64,000 nt of DNA, taken from contig URAP01000002.1 of the NCBI GenBank assembly GCA_900545935.1, positions 1 through 64,000 on the forward strand. The letters are read 5' to 3'. The notes beneath the pieces were generated by a model, which saw nothing but the letters and a program-made list of their open reading frames with translations, was not told the DNA's origin and did no database searches. Source of the DNA: an uncultured Eubacteriales bacterium (GTDB lineage: Bacteria; Bacillota; Clostridia; Oscillospirales; CAG-272). The position numbers were made by a program, and so were the translations under genes. The first letter of the stretch is position 1. Every line of letters begins with the position of its first letter. This document shows positions 53,477 through 62,974 of this stretch, one piece after another.

Positions 53477-54910
53477 TCAGAGCATGGATTCGTAGAGCTG
53501 TACGTACTGACGCGCCGACGAGCTCCATGAGAAATCAACGCCCATGACCCGACGCACGAGCGCATTCCAACGCTTGCGGTCGGCAAAGATACTCTCGGCA
53601 TAGCGAACGGTAGCCATCATCTCATGTGCATTATAATTGGCGAACGAGAAGCCGTTTCCGCTGCCGTCGTACTCGTTATAGGCGTGAATGGTATCGTAGA
53701 GACCGCCCGTCTCGCGGACGATCGGAACGGTGCCGTAGCGCGATGCTATCATCTGCGAGAGCCCGCACGGCTCGCTCTTGCTCGGCATGAGAAACATATC
53801 CGCACCCGCGTATATCTGCTTTGACAGCTCTTTATTGAACTCTATCATCGCGCAGCAGCGGTCGGGGTGACGCTGCGACAGCCCGCGGAAGAACTGTTCA
53901 AAATCGCTCTCGCCTGTTCCGAGCAGTACGAATTGAATATTGTCCGCCGCAAGCAGCTCGTCGATTATTCGGCATACAAGATCAAATCCCTTGTGAGCAA
54001 CAAGGCGCGAGATCATCGCGACTACCGGAACGTTCTTATCCGGCTCGAAGCCGCATTTCTTCTGCAGCTCGAGCTTATTTTTCGTCTTACCCGCAAGGCT
54101 CTTTGCCGTGAAATGATAATGAATATCGGGGTCTGTCTCGGGATTGTAATAGTCAGTGTCGATGCCGTTTACGATGCCGCTGAGCTTATAGCGGCAGGAC
54201 TCGAGAATGTGCGATAGTCCGTGCGCATAATACGGATTCATTATCTCCTCCGCATATCTGCGCGATACGGTGGTGACGCGGTCGGCGAGCGCTATCGCGC
54301 CCTTTGAAAGATTGATGTCGCCGTCGTACTCGACTATGCCGCGGTCCCACTCATAAAGATCGAACACATCGCCGAGTATATCAAAGCCGTATCTGCCCTG
54401 ATACTCTATGTTATGAATGGTGTAGACGGTCTTTATGCCGGAATACTCGCGTATCCCCTCGTACTTCCTCTTTAGATAGATTATAGAGAGCGCGCTCTGC
54501 CAGTCGTTTGCGTGCAGAATGTCGGGATAGAAGCCGACGGCACCCATTACCTCGAGTACGGCGCGGCAAAAGAAGGCAAAACGCTCGCCGTCGTCGAAGC
54601 TGCCGTACATCGAATCGCGCTTGAAATAAAACTCGTTATCGAGGAAGTAATATTTTACCCCATTCCGCTCGGTGCTCCATATTCCGCAGAACTGTCTGCG
54701 CCACGCGAGCGGAACGTATATTTCACGCTCGAAAAAGAGTGACGCGCCGAATTTATCCTTGACCGATTTATACATCGGCATGATAACGCGGACATCCGAG
54801 CCCTCCCCGAGGCATGACGAGACGGCAGAGGGCAGCGAGCCCATAACATCCCCGAGACCGCCCGATGCAGCGAACGGGAGCGCCTCGGAGGCAACATAAA
54901 GTATCTTCAT
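53477..54910 (-). CDS. glgA: Glycogen synthase (ADP-glucose)
   Basis: GlgA extends alpha-1,4-glucan with ADP-glucose. The 477-residue GT5 enzyme shows MKILYVASEALPFAASGGL at the N-terminus, YTIHNIEYQGRYG, the VARL-like VAMISRLVAHKGFDLV, and the C-terminal PSKSEPCGLSQMIASRYGT with the catalytic Glu region. In the KxGGL motif the Lys at position 15 is Ala here (AASGGL). It lies 68 bp after glgD in the minus-strand cluster. GAGACC precedes the start only weakly, but the conserved N-terminus leaves no other choice. Confidence 0.94.
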   Translation of the reverse strand: MKILYVASEALPFAASGGLGDVMGSLPSAVSSCLGEGSDVRVIMPMYKSVKDKFGASLFFEREIYVPLAWRRQFCGIWSTERNGVKYYFLDNEFYFKRDSMYGSFDDGERFAFFCRAVLEVMGAVGFYPDILHANDWQSALSIIYLKRKYEGIREYSGIKTVYTIHNIEYQGRYGFDILGDVFDLYEWDRGIVEYDGDINLSKGAIALADRVTTVSRRYAEEIMNPYYAHGLSHILESCRYKLSGIVNGIDTDYYNPETDPDIHYHFTAKSLAGKTKNKLELQKKCGFEPDKNVPVVAMISRLVAHKGFDLVCRIIDELLAADNIQFVLLGTGESDFEQFFRGLSQRHPDRCCAMIEFNKELSKQIYAGADMFLMPSKSEPCGLSQMIASRYGTVPIVRETGGLYDTIHAYNEYDGSGNGFSFANYNAHEMMATVRYAESIFADRKRWNALVRRVMGVDFSWSSSARQYVQLYESML

Positions 54911-54978
54911 ATCAGGTCTCCTAACACAATATATACAGCGTCCGACAGCGGTCGGACGATTTGCCGTATGCGGTAAAA

Positions 54979-56124
54979 TCAGATGATCTTATTCTTCGGT
55001 ATATAGAACGGTCTCGTCTCCGCACCCGCGAGAGTTATATCGCTGCGGATGGTGGCATATTTGTCAGATATAACGCTCGTAAGCGAAACATTTTCTCCGC
55101 AGACGGTATTATTCATGATAATGCTGTTGCGTATACGACAGCCGCGTCCGACATGAACGCCGCGGAATATGATGGAGTTCTCCACCTCTCCCTCGATAAC
55201 ACAGCCGTCGGCGATAAGCGTATTCCTGACCGAAGACGACGGGCTGTAATATGTTGGCGGCGAATTGCGAACCTTGGTCAGTATCGGACGCTTTTTGACC
55301 GCAAACAGTGCACGGCGGACGCGTTCATCGGTGATAAGATCCATGCTGTGATGGTAGTACGCCTCTATTGAGTCTATCATAGCATAGTAGCCGTCGAAGT
55401 GATATAAAGCAATTCTGCCGGACTCACCGTGCTCTCGGAGCGTCCGCGCGACAATATCGCGGGTAAAGCTGGTATAGTTGTGAGAAATCGACTCGGCTAT
55501 CATCCTGCGGAGAGTCGACGTGCGCATAACGACCATTCCGAGACTCTCATAGCAAGGCTCATCGCTCTCGTACGGGTCGACGGCAAGCTCCGAAACAAAG
55601 CCGCTCTCACCCTCGTGAAACATATGTCCGCTCGATGACACGGCTTTTTCCGGGCTTAGTCGATGAGCAACTATGGTCATTCGCGCGTCACGCTCGATAT
55701 GTGCGTCAAGCACCTCCGAAAGATCAATATTGCAGATGACGTCGGAATCCGCAAGAATGACATATTCATCCTGAATTCCAGCAATATAATAGTTCACACC
55801 CTTGAGCGACTCAAGGCGCGAGACCGACGGTGAACGTGTGCCGTATGCCTGCGGGGTAACATTCGGCGGGAGCAGCTTTATACCGCCGTTCGAGCGTGCA
55901 AGATCCCAGTCCTTACCCGAGCCGATGTGATCCATGAGCGAGAGGTAGTTGTTGGTGGTGATAACGCTGATATTATTTATATTCGAATTTGTCATGTTAG
56001 ACAGAACAAAGTCGATAAAACGGTATCGGCATCCGTAGGGCACCGAGGCGATGGTGCGCCGATCGGTGAGTTCAGGGAGCTTTTCGTCATGGACATTTGA
56101 AAATATGATTCCTGATGCAGCCAT
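54979..56124 (-). CDS. glgD: Glucose-1-phosphate adenylyltransferase, GlgD subunit
   Basis: GlgD is the non-catalytic or weakly catalytic partner of GlgC in Firmicutes. It raises the activity of the heterotetramer that makes ADP-glucose. The 381-residue sequence has the GlgD type start GIIFSNVHDEKLPELTDRRT, PYGCRYRFIDFVLSNMTNS, IAGIQDEYVILADSDVICN and a left-handed beta-helix end with GCVIEGEVENSIIFRGVHV. It lacks the GGxGxRL loop of GlgC, as usual. It follows glgC by 17 bp on the minus strand. Confidence 0.94.
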   Translation of the reverse strand: MAASGIIFSNVHDEKLPELTDRRTIASVPYGCRYRFIDFVLSNMTNSNINNISVITTNNYLSLMDHIGSGKDWDLARSNGGIKLLPPNVTPQAYGTRSPSVSRLESLKGVNYYIAGIQDEYVILADSDVICNIDLSEVLDAHIERDARMTIVAHRLSPEKAVSSSGHMFHEGESGFVSELAVDPYESDEPCYESLGMVVMRTSTLRRMIAESISHNYTSFTRDIVARTLREHGESGRIALYHFDGYYAMIDSIEAYYHHSMDLITDERVRRALFAVKKRPILTKVRNSPPTYYSPSSSVRNTLIADGCVIEGEVENSIIFRGVHVGRGCRIRNSIIMNNTVCGENVSLTSVISDKYATIRSDITLAGAETRPFYIPKNKII

Positions 56125-56141
56125 CTCTATCCTCCGTAGTT

Positions 56142-57362
56142 TTACTTTTCGACATTATGGGCAATATGGGTCTCGATGTACTTTTCATCCGCCATTGCCC
56201 CGCCGGGGATAACAGTATTCGGCTCGAGGTGTATTCCGCCTCCTAAAACGGTGACATCACCGCCGCCCTCCTTAGGCTCGCCGACGACAGAGCCGCTGCC
56301 GATAACGGTATCCGAATCGACAATACTGTATTCAATATTAGAGCCCTTACCGATCACGACATCGTTCATTATAACGCTGTCGCGGACATGTGCGCCGCGC
56401 TCGATGCGAACGCCGCTCGAGAGCACGCAGTTCTCGACCTCGCCGTCGATCTCGCAGCCCTCGGTAACGATACTGTTCGTCACGTGCGCATCCACGCCGA
56501 GATGCTGAGGCGGGCTTGCCTCGTTACGCGAATAGATGCGGAATTCGCTGTCGCGAAGATTAAATACCGGATAGGAGCCAAGCAGATCCATATTCGCCTC
56601 CCAGAGGCTCGCGATAGTCCCCACGTCCTTCCAATAGCCGCTGAAGGGATATGCGTACATCCGTCTGCCGTCTGCAAGCATTGCGGGAATAACATTCTTG
56701 CCGAAGTCGTTCGACGAGCTCTTGTCCGCCTCGTCTCGAATAAGATATTCGCGTAGCAGCGCGGTATTAAAGATATATATACCCATGGACGCGTTATTGC
56801 TCTTGGGATGCTTCGGCTTCTCCTCAAAGTCGGTTATTCGCATATCCTCATCTGTATTCATTATTCCGAAGCGGCTCGCCTCCTCCATAGGAACGCGCAA
56901 CACGGCGATGGTCGCATCCGCGCCCGTTTTCTTATGCGCCGCAAGCATCTTGGAATAGTCCATCTTATATATATGATCGCCGGACAGGACAAGTACATAA
57001 TCCGGATCGTAGCGGTCGATAAAGCGCAGGTTTTGATATATCGCATTTGCCGTGCCCTTGTACCACTGTCCGCCGCTCTTTGCCTGATACGGCGGGAGTA
57101 CGGTCACTCCGCTCTGCGCACGGTCAAGATCCCATGGGCTGCCGTGACCTATGTATTCGTTCAGCACGAGAGGCTGATACTGCGTGAGCACACCGACGGT
57201 GTATATCCCCGAGTTTACGCAGTTGGACATCGGGAAGTCGATAATTCTGTATTTGCCGCCGAAGCTGACGGCAGGCTTTGCCGTTCTCTCGGTCAGTGCA
57301 TATAGTCTGCTGCCCTGACCGCCGGCAAGAAGCATTGCTACACATTCAGATTTTCTGTACAT
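56142..57362 (-). CDS. glgC: Glucose-1-phosphate adenylyltransferase, catalytic subunit
   Basis: GlgC forms ADP-glucose and pyrophosphate from ATP and glucose 1-phosphate, the committed step of glycogen synthesis. The 406-residue sequence begins with MLLAGGQGSRLYALTERTAK, then PAVSFGGKYRIIDFPMSNC, VLVLSGDHIYKMDYSKML and ITDFEEKPKHPKSNNASMG, and ends with the beta-helix. The usual LxALT arginine/lysine positions are kept. The start follows AAAGGATT. Its start overlaps the end of glgB by 25 bp, so translation is coupled. It is expected to be allosterically controlled; the effector is not visible. Confidence 0.96.
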   Translation of the reverse strand: MYRKSECVAMLLAGGQGSRLYALTERTAKPAVSFGGKYRIIDFPMSNCVNSGIYTVGVLTQYQPLVLNEYIGHGSPWDLDRAQSGVTVLPPYQAKSGGQWYKGTANAIYQNLRFIDRYDPDYVLVLSGDHIYKMDYSKMLAAHKKTGADATIAVLRVPMEEASRFGIMNTDEDMRITDFEEKPKHPKSNNASMGIYIFNTALLREYLIRDEADKSSSNDFGKNVIPAMLADGRRMYAYPFSGYWKDVGTIASLWEANMDLLGSYPVFNLRDSEFRIYSRNEASPPQHLGVDAHVTNSIVTEGCEIDGEVENCVLSSGVRIERGAHVRDSVIMNDVVIGKGSNIEYSIVDSDTVIGSGSVVGEPKEGGGDVTVLGGGIHLEPNTVIPGGAMADEKYIETHIAHNVEK

Positions 57363-59434
57363 GTCGAATCCTTTCTGTTGTTATATCCGCAGCCGCACGC
57401 GCTCTCGGGCTTTGATACCGATTTGTGCGGGCGTGCTCTGTTTGAGGTCTTTTTTAATATCTGCGCAGAGTATGCGGGAAGCATCAGGCGCAGTAATGCG
57501 GGAGCCTTTTCGTTCCTTGCTTCTCCCACGGATCTTGTACCGGTAGCACCGGCTCTGCCGATATCCGAGGAGCTCGGTGCGTTCTCGGTCTTGATAAGAT
57601 CGGAGTTTATCTTTTCTCCGCCGCCGAACTCGTATCTGTCCGAGTCGAGGAGTATGCGGTATTTTCCGTGTCTCGGCGGCATAATGGGATAATCGGGGCG
57701 ATCGACCGGTGAGAAGTTTATCACTACAATAAGCTCGCCTCCGCGCCCGTCGAGCCGTCTGTATGCAACTACATTATCCCGTGCACGGTCAGCCTCGAGC
57801 CACGAAAATCCGTCCCATCCGTCGTCTATCCGCCAAAGCTCCGGCGAATTGAGGTATAGATGATTCAGCCGGCGCAGATATCTCTGCATCTCAGCGTGCC
57901 GCGGATATGAAAGCATGAACCATTCAAGCTCATTTTCGTAGTCCCATTCACGGAACTGGGCAAACTCTGTGCCCATAAAGGTCAGCTTCTTTCCCGGCAT
58001 GGTCATCAGGAATGTCATAAAGGCGCGCATCATGGCGAATTTTTCATCATACTCGCCGTACATCTTTCCTATGAGCGAGCGCTTTCCGTGTACGACCTCA
58101 TCATGCGACACCGGAAGAATAAAATTCTCAGAGTAGGCATACATCATCGGAAATGTCAGCTTTGAATGATGATACTGCCGATAAATCGGGTCCATCGAGA
58201 TATACTCGAACATATCGTTGGCAAAGCCCATATTCCATTTAAAATTAAAGCCGAGCCCGCCCTCGGAAACCGGCTTAGTAACGCCGGGAAAGGCGGTAGA
58301 TTCCTCCGCTATCATAAGCACATCGGGAAACTCGGCAAAGACAGCGGAATTCAGCTTTCGGAAAAAGGCGATAGCCTCAAGGTTTTCGTTCCCGCCGTAA
58401 ATATTCGGTATCCACTCTCCCGGCTTGCGGTCATAGTCGAGATAGAGCATGGATGCTACCGCATCTATGCGCAGCCCGTCCACATGATACTCACGCAGCC
58501 AAAACAGCGCATTCGAGATAAGAAAGCTCTGAACCTCGCACCGACCGACATCAAAGCAGCGTGTGCCCCAACCCTTGTGCTCACGTCTGTCCTCGCCCTG
58601 ATATTCGTATAGAGGTCCGCCGTCAAACTCGTACAGACCGTGCTCGTCCTTCGGAAAATGCGCGGGGACCCAGTCGAGTATAACGCCGATACCGTACTCG
58701 TGCAAGCGATCGACAAAATAGGCAAAATCCTCGGGCGCTCCGAAACGCGAGGTCGGTGCATAATAGGAGCATATCTGATAGCCCCACGAGCCGTCAAACG
58801 GGTGCTCCGCTATCGGCATCAGCTCGGCATGTGTATAGCCCATGTCTCTCAGATACGGCGCGAGCATATCGGCGATCTCACGGTAACCGAGATAATGCCC
58901 ACCGTCTGAGGTCGAGGCGCCGTCCCGCGTACGCCACGAGCCGAGATGCAGCTCATATATATTCATCGGAGACGGATAGTAATGCTCGCCGTCCGAAAAA
59001 AACTCTCGACGGTGCTCCATCCACTCGCTGTCGGTATGCCCGAGCGAGAGCGGTGACGATATTATCGAGGCGGTGTTTTCGAGTGTCTGAGACGCAAAGG
59101 CATACGGGTCGCTCTTGAGATGCGAAACACCTCCGCGTTCTATACGAAATTTATAAAAGCTGCCGCGCAATCGACTTTTTGATACAAAGACACACTCCCA
59201 TATGCCCTGCGATATCCTCACCATCGGAATACCTTTGTCCCATGAACAAAAATCGCCGACAAGCGCCGCCGAATCGGCATTCGGCGCCCACACACGAAAG
59301 ACATATTCATATCTGCCGCGCCTCGCCGAGCGCTCATGGCATCCGAGAAGCTCATATGCATGAAAGTTTGTACCCTGATGAAAGAGGTAGACCGGAATGC
59401 TTATGTCGTCGTAGCTGTTCTTACCTTTTTTCAT
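57338..59434 (-). CDS. glgB: 1,4-alpha-glucan branching enzyme (main glycogen cluster)
   Basis: The 698-residue enzyme creates alpha-1,6 branches in glycogen. The CBM48-like N-terminal sandwich (FRVWAPNADSAALVGDFCSW at 47-66) leads to the GH13 barrel with Asp324 (GLRIDAVASML), Glu377 (IAEESTAFPG) and Asp445 (PVSHDEVVHGKRS). DGSWGYQICSYYAPTSRFG is the branching-enzyme signature. After the usual end (LMLPAYSAQILKK) a 36-residue Lys/Ser/Cys-containing tail overlaps the glgC start. It is the first gene of the cluster behind a good promoter. A second, more divergent branching enzyme is encoded at 9107. Confidence 0.95.
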   Translation of the reverse strand: MKKGKNSYDDISIPVYLFHQGTNFHAYELLGCHERSARRGRYEYVFRVWAPNADSAALVGDFCSWDKGIPMVRISQGIWECVFVSKSRLRGSFYKFRIERGGVSHLKSDPYAFASQTLENTASIISSPLSLGHTDSEWMEHRREFFSDGEHYYPSPMNIYELHLGSWRTRDGASTSDGGHYLGYREIADMLAPYLRDMGYTHAELMPIAEHPFDGSWGYQICSYYAPTSRFGAPEDFAYFVDRLHEYGIGVILDWVPAHFPKDEHGLYEFDGGPLYEYQGEDRREHKGWGTRCFDVGRCEVQSFLISNALFWLREYHVDGLRIDAVASMLYLDYDRKPGEWIPNIYGGNENLEAIAFFRKLNSAVFAEFPDVLMIAEESTAFPGVTKPVSEGGLGFNFKWNMGFANDMFEYISMDPIYRQYHHSKLTFPMMYAYSENFILPVSHDEVVHGKRSLIGKMYGEYDEKFAMMRAFMTFLMTMPGKKLTFMGTEFAQFREWDYENELEWFMLSYPRHAEMQRYLRRLNHLYLNSPELWRIDDGWDGFSWLEADRARDNVVAYRRLDGRGGELIVVINFSPVDRPDYPIMPPRHGKYRILLDSDRYEFGGGEKINSDLIKTENAPSSSDIGRAGATGTRSVGEARNEKAPALLRLMLPAYSAQILKKTSNRARPHKSVSKPESACGCGYNNRKDSTCTENLNV

Positions 59435-59489
59435 ACATTAACCGTGACCTTTCTGTTATGAGAATACGAAAGAACCGTTTTCTGTTACA

Positions 59490-59518
59490 ATTATATCATA
59501 TTGTGCCACGATTTTCAA
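59490..59518 (-). promoter_or_regulatory. SigA-type promoter of the glycogen cluster
   Basis: Read on the minus strand: TTGAAA (59518-59513) and TATAAT (59495-59490) with a 17-bp spacer, about 50 bp before the glgB start. Confidence 0.82.
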
Positions 59519-59605
59519 GCATTTTTAACATTAATCACACGTTTTTTTAACCCTAAACCCGCAAATTAATGTCGTCAACCTACGGTAATGTATTTATATG
59601 GCAGA

Positions 59606-59644
59606 TGGATTATAAAAAATACCGCCCGGTTGACCGAGCGGTAT
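59606..59644 (-). terminator. Terminator of gdhA
   Basis: ATACCGCCCGGT (59619-59630) pairs with ACCGAGCGGTAT (59633-59644) apart from one internal mismatch; on the minus strand a TTTTTTATAA tract follows. Confidence 0.88.
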
Positions 59645-59654
59645 AAAAATATTA

Positions 59655-61004
59655 TCAGTATGCAACGCCTTGTGCAAGCATCGCGTCTGCGACCTTAACA
59701 AAGCCGGCAATGTTTGCGCCGGCAACAAGGTCGCCCTCGCAGCCGTAATCCTTAGCAGCCTTGGAAGCAGCGGCATAGATGTTGACCATGATGTCATGCA
59801 GTCTCTTGTCAACATCCTCAAAGGTCCAAGAGAGACGGATGGAGTTCTGGCTCATCTCGAGACCGGAGGTAGCAACGCCGCCTGCGTTTGCAGCCTTAGC
59901 GGGAGCAAAAAGAAGACCTGCCCGCTGGAATGCGTTGATAGCCTCGGTGGTAGAAGGCATATTCGCACCCTCTGCAACCGCCTTGCAGCCGTTTGCGATA
60001 AGTGCCTTTGCGGAATCGAGGTCGATCTCGTTCTGCGTAGCGCAGGGGAGCGCGATATCGCACTTGACGGTCCAGATGCCGGAGCAGCCGGGAGTAAAGG
60101 TAGCACCGGGCACACGCTTCGGATACTCGGAAATTCTTGCGCGCTCGACCTCCTTGATTTGCTTCATAACAGCAAGATCAATACCCTTCTCATCATATAC
60201 ATATCCGGAGGAATCACTCATCGCAACGACCTTTGCACCGAAAGAGGCAGACTTCTCTGCTGCGTAGATAGCAACATTACCGGAGCCGGAGATAACAACG
60301 GTCGAACCGTCGAACGAAAGTCCCGCATGCTCGAGCATCTCACGGGTGAAGTAGCACAGACCGTAGCCGGTAGCCTCGGTTCTTGCGAGAGAGCCGCCGT
60401 AGGTGAGTCCCTTACCTGTAAGAACACCGGTAAATTCATTGCGCAGTCTCTTATACTGACCGAAGAGGAAGCCTATCTCGCGTCCGCCTACACCGATATC
60501 ACCTGCGGGAACGTCGGTGTCAGCGCCGATGTGCTTGGAAAGCTCGGTCATGAAGCTCTGACAGAAGCGCATGATCTCTCCGTCACTCTTGCCCTTGGGG
60601 TCGAAGTCTGAGCCGCCCTTGCCGCCGCCCATGGGGAGGCCGGTGAGCGAGTTCTTGAAGGTCTGCTCGAAGCCGAGGAACTTCATGATAGACTCGTTTA
60701 CGGACGGATGGAAGCGCAGACCGCCCTTATACGGACCGATAGCGGAATTGAACTGTACACGGTAGCCCTTGTTGACCTGAACGTTTCCGTTGTCATCTAC
60801 CCAGCTCACGCGGAACTTGATGAGTCTTTCGGGCTCGACCATACGCTCGGCGATGTTCGCTTTAACATAGTCGGGGCGGCGCTCGATAACTGGCTCGATG
60901 GTAGTCAGGACCTCTTCAACAGCCTGAAGAAATTCGGGCTGGTCGGGGTTCTTCTCGCAGGTCTTCTTGTAAACCGATGCAAGATATTCGTTTTTGATTG
61001 CCAT
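59655..61004 (-). CDS. gdhA: NADP-type glutamate dehydrogenase
   Basis: The enzyme aminates 2-oxoglutarate with NAD(P)H and ammonia. The 449-residue length and sequence are those of the hexameric bacterial type: FHPSVNESIMKFLGFEQTFK, the catalytic Lys in PMGGGKGGSDFDPKGKS, DTDVPAGDIGVGGREIGF and the nucleotide-binding VVISGSGNVAIYAAEK. The start at 61004 is fixed by GGGAGGG; an upstream in-frame ATG at 61031 overlaps it. It has its own promoter and terminator, and codon use suggests high expression. NADP preference is inferred from the family, not proven. Confidence 0.95.
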   Translation of the reverse strand: MAIKNEYLASVYKKTCEKNPDQPEFLQAVEEVLTTIEPVIERRPDYVKANIAERMVEPERLIKFRVSWVDDNGNVQVNKGYRVQFNSAIGPYKGGLRFHPSVNESIMKFLGFEQTFKNSLTGLPMGGGKGGSDFDPKGKSDGEIMRFCQSFMTELSKHIGADTDVPAGDIGVGGREIGFLFGQYKRLRNEFTGVLTGKGLTYGGSLARTEATGYGLCYFTREMLEHAGLSFDGSTVVISGSGNVAIYAAEKSASFGAKVVAMSDSSGYVYDEKGIDLAVMKQIKEVERARISEYPKRVPGATFTPGCSGIWTVKCDIALPCATQNEIDLDSAKALIANGCKAVAEGANMPSTTEAINAFQRAGLLFAPAKAANAGGVATSGLEMSQNSIRLSWTFEDVDKRLHDIMVNIYAAASKAAKDYGCEGDLVAGANIAGFVKVADAMLAQGVAY

Positions 61005-61059
61005 AATAATCCCTCCCTGATTTATCATCATAAATTACAGCTTGACTTAATATAAATTG

Positions 61060-61088
61060 ATTATACTACAAAGGCTTTGAAATTGCAA
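61060..61088 (-). promoter_or_regulatory. SigA-type promoter of gdhA
   Basis: Read on the minus strand: TTGCAA (61088-61083) and TATAAT (61065-61060) with a 17-bp spacer. Confidence 0.75.
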
Positions 61089-61246
61089 TACCAAAATCGT
61101 AAAAATTCATAATTCTTTACACAGCGTACATATGCGCCCGAATTCTGAATTTTTCGTACAAGCGCCGCTGCATATCATTTCCATTAAAAAGCATCTACAG
61201 CGCACAAAAGGCATTGTCGGCACACAAAAAGCATCGGAGGTCTGAT

Positions 61247-62854
61247 ATGTTTCAAGAACTGAAATGCAAGGTTTGCGGCAGGATAGGAAAAAAGGGGCTC
61301 GTATTTCTGCGCGGCGCGGCAATGCTAACCGTCTGCTCGCTGCTGATGCGGACGGTAGGTGTCGGCTTTAACGTCTATATAACAGGGGTGCTCGGCGCGG
61401 GCGGCGTAGGGCTTTTTTCGCTGATTACCTCCGCATACGGCTTCTTTTCCACCTTTGCGCTCTCCGGCGTAAACCTTGCAGCATCTAAGCTCTGCGCGGA
61501 GGGCATCGGACACGAATGCGCAGATGAGGTGCGCGGAGTGATGAAGCGCTGCCTCGCCTATTCGCTCTGCTTCGGCGGCTGTGCAACACTTCTGATGCTT
61601 GCTCTGTCATACCCGATCGGGGTCTGCCTTATCGGCGATGCCGGCTCCGTACGGTCGCTGAGAATACTCGCTCCGAGTCTGCTTCCGCTCTCGCTCTCTT
61701 CAGGGATCTACGGCTATCTGCACGCCGTTCGCAGGGTCGGAAAAAGCGCCGTGCTCCAGATAGGCGAGCAGCTTGCACGGATCCTATTTACCGTTCTGCT
61801 GTTCCGGACACTTATGCCTTCCGGCGCGCCCGAGGCGTGTGCGCTTGTTTCGCTCGGGATCACTTTCAGCGAGCTTATCGCTTTCTCCGTCGGGATCATC
61901 ATCTTCTATCGGGATATAACACAACATCTCCCGCCGCAGGGCATACGGCTGCCGGGACTTACACGGCGGATGCTCTCCATCTCGCTGCCAATGGCGCTAA
62001 GCTCCTATATGCGCTCCGGACTGCTGACGCTCGAGCACATGCTGATACCGTCAGGACTGCGCCGTTTCGGCAGCGGAAGCGAGGGTGCGCTCGAACAGTA
62101 CGGAATCCTGCACGGAATGGCTTTCCCGGTGATACTCTACCCGCAGGTGCTGCTCGCCTCGGTGTCCGGGCTGCTCGTTCCCGAGGTATCGGAGGAGGCG
62201 GCGAGAGGAAACGACGGCAGAATAGAGCGCATAGCCCACACGGTGCTTCGCCTTACTCTTGCATTTTCCATCGGAACGGCAGGGATATTTCTCGTGTTCG
62301 GCAGGCATCTCGGAGAGCTGCTGTATAACAACGCAGACTCCGGCAGATACATACTCCTGCTCGCGCCGCTTATACCGGTAATGTACCTTGACAGCGCGGT
62401 AGACGGTATACTCAAGGGTCTCGGCGAGCAGCTGTATTCTATGAAGGTGAATATACTCGACTCTGCAATGAGCATCGTGCTCGTTATTGTGCTGCTTCCC
62501 CGTTTCGGCACGGCGGGTTACATACTTACCGTCTATATAACAGAGCTTGTAAACAGTGCTCTCAGTCTGATTCGGCTGCTGCACATCATCCGTCCTCGAC
62601 TCTGCTTTTCAACCGACATCTGCCTGCCCGCCGCGACAGCATGCATGCTTTCGGTGATCTGCCGCACCGCGCCAATCAGCGCTTTCGTGGAGCAGCTCGG
62701 CGGCACGACCGCAGGGATATGCGCTTCTATAACGCTGTATATCCTCATCTACTCGGCTGCCGTATTTCTGCCGACAGCCATTCTTCGTAAAAAAAGAACC
62801 TCGACTGGCACGGAAATTTCGGAAAAAGGTCTTTTATTGGAGACAAAGCTGTGA
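61247..62854 (+). CDS. SpoVB-like polysaccharide flippase (MATE-fold superfamily)
   Basis: The 535-residue protein has about 12-14 hydrophobic helices and the SpoVB/MurJ-like pattern: FLRGAAMLTVCSLLMRTVGV, VYITGVLGAGGVGLF, LSGVNLAASKLCAEG, and a mid-protein IPSGL segment followed by YPQVLLASVSGLLVPEVSE. SpoVB is needed for spore cortex synthesis in Bacillus, and related proteins flip lipid-linked sugars across the membrane. Clostridia often carry several paralogues, so the substrate is uncertain. CGGAGG at 61235-61240 fixes the start. A short Cys/Lys-containing N-terminal stretch (KCKVCGRIGKKG) before the first helix is unusual. Confidence 0.87.
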   Translation: MFQELKCKVCGRIGKKGLVFLRGAAMLTVCSLLMRTVGVGFNVYITGVLGAGGVGLFSLITSAYGFFSTFALSGVNLAASKLCAEGIGHECADEVRGVMKRCLAYSLCFGGCATLLMLALSYPIGVCLIGDAGSVRSLRILAPSLLPLSLSSGIYGYLHAVRRVGKSAVLQIGEQLARILFTVLLFRTLMPSGAPEACALVSLGITFSELIAFSVGIIIFYRDITQHLPPQGIRLPGLTRRMLSISLPMALSSYMRSGLLTLEHMLIPSGLRRFGSGSEGALEQYGILHGMAFPVILYPQVLLASVSGLLVPEVSEEAARGNDGRIERIAHTVLRLTLAFSIGTAGIFLVFGRHLGELLYNNADSGRYILLLAPLIPVMYLDSAVDGILKGLGEQLYSMKVNILDSAMSIVLVIVLLPRFGTAGYILTVYITELVNSALSLIRLLHIIRPRLCFSTDICLPAATACMLSVICRTAPISAFVEQLGGTTAGICASITLYILIYSAAVFLPTAILRKKRTSTGTEISEKGLLLETKL

Positions 62855-62860
62855 TATAAT
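62852..62860 (+). promoter_or_regulatory. Extended -10 promoter before tsaE
   Basis: TGATATAAT is an extended -10 (TGn-TATAAT) that overlaps the end of the flippase gene. No good -35 is seen, which an extended -10 can do without. Confidence 0.5.
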
Positions 62861-62974
62861 TATATCAATTGTTGAAAATCGGCATCGGTATAAAATTTGA
62901 TGCGTATCGGCAGACAACCGATATATCGGCATTACCCCGTTACATCCGCAGAAAGCATTGAAAGGAGAGACAGT

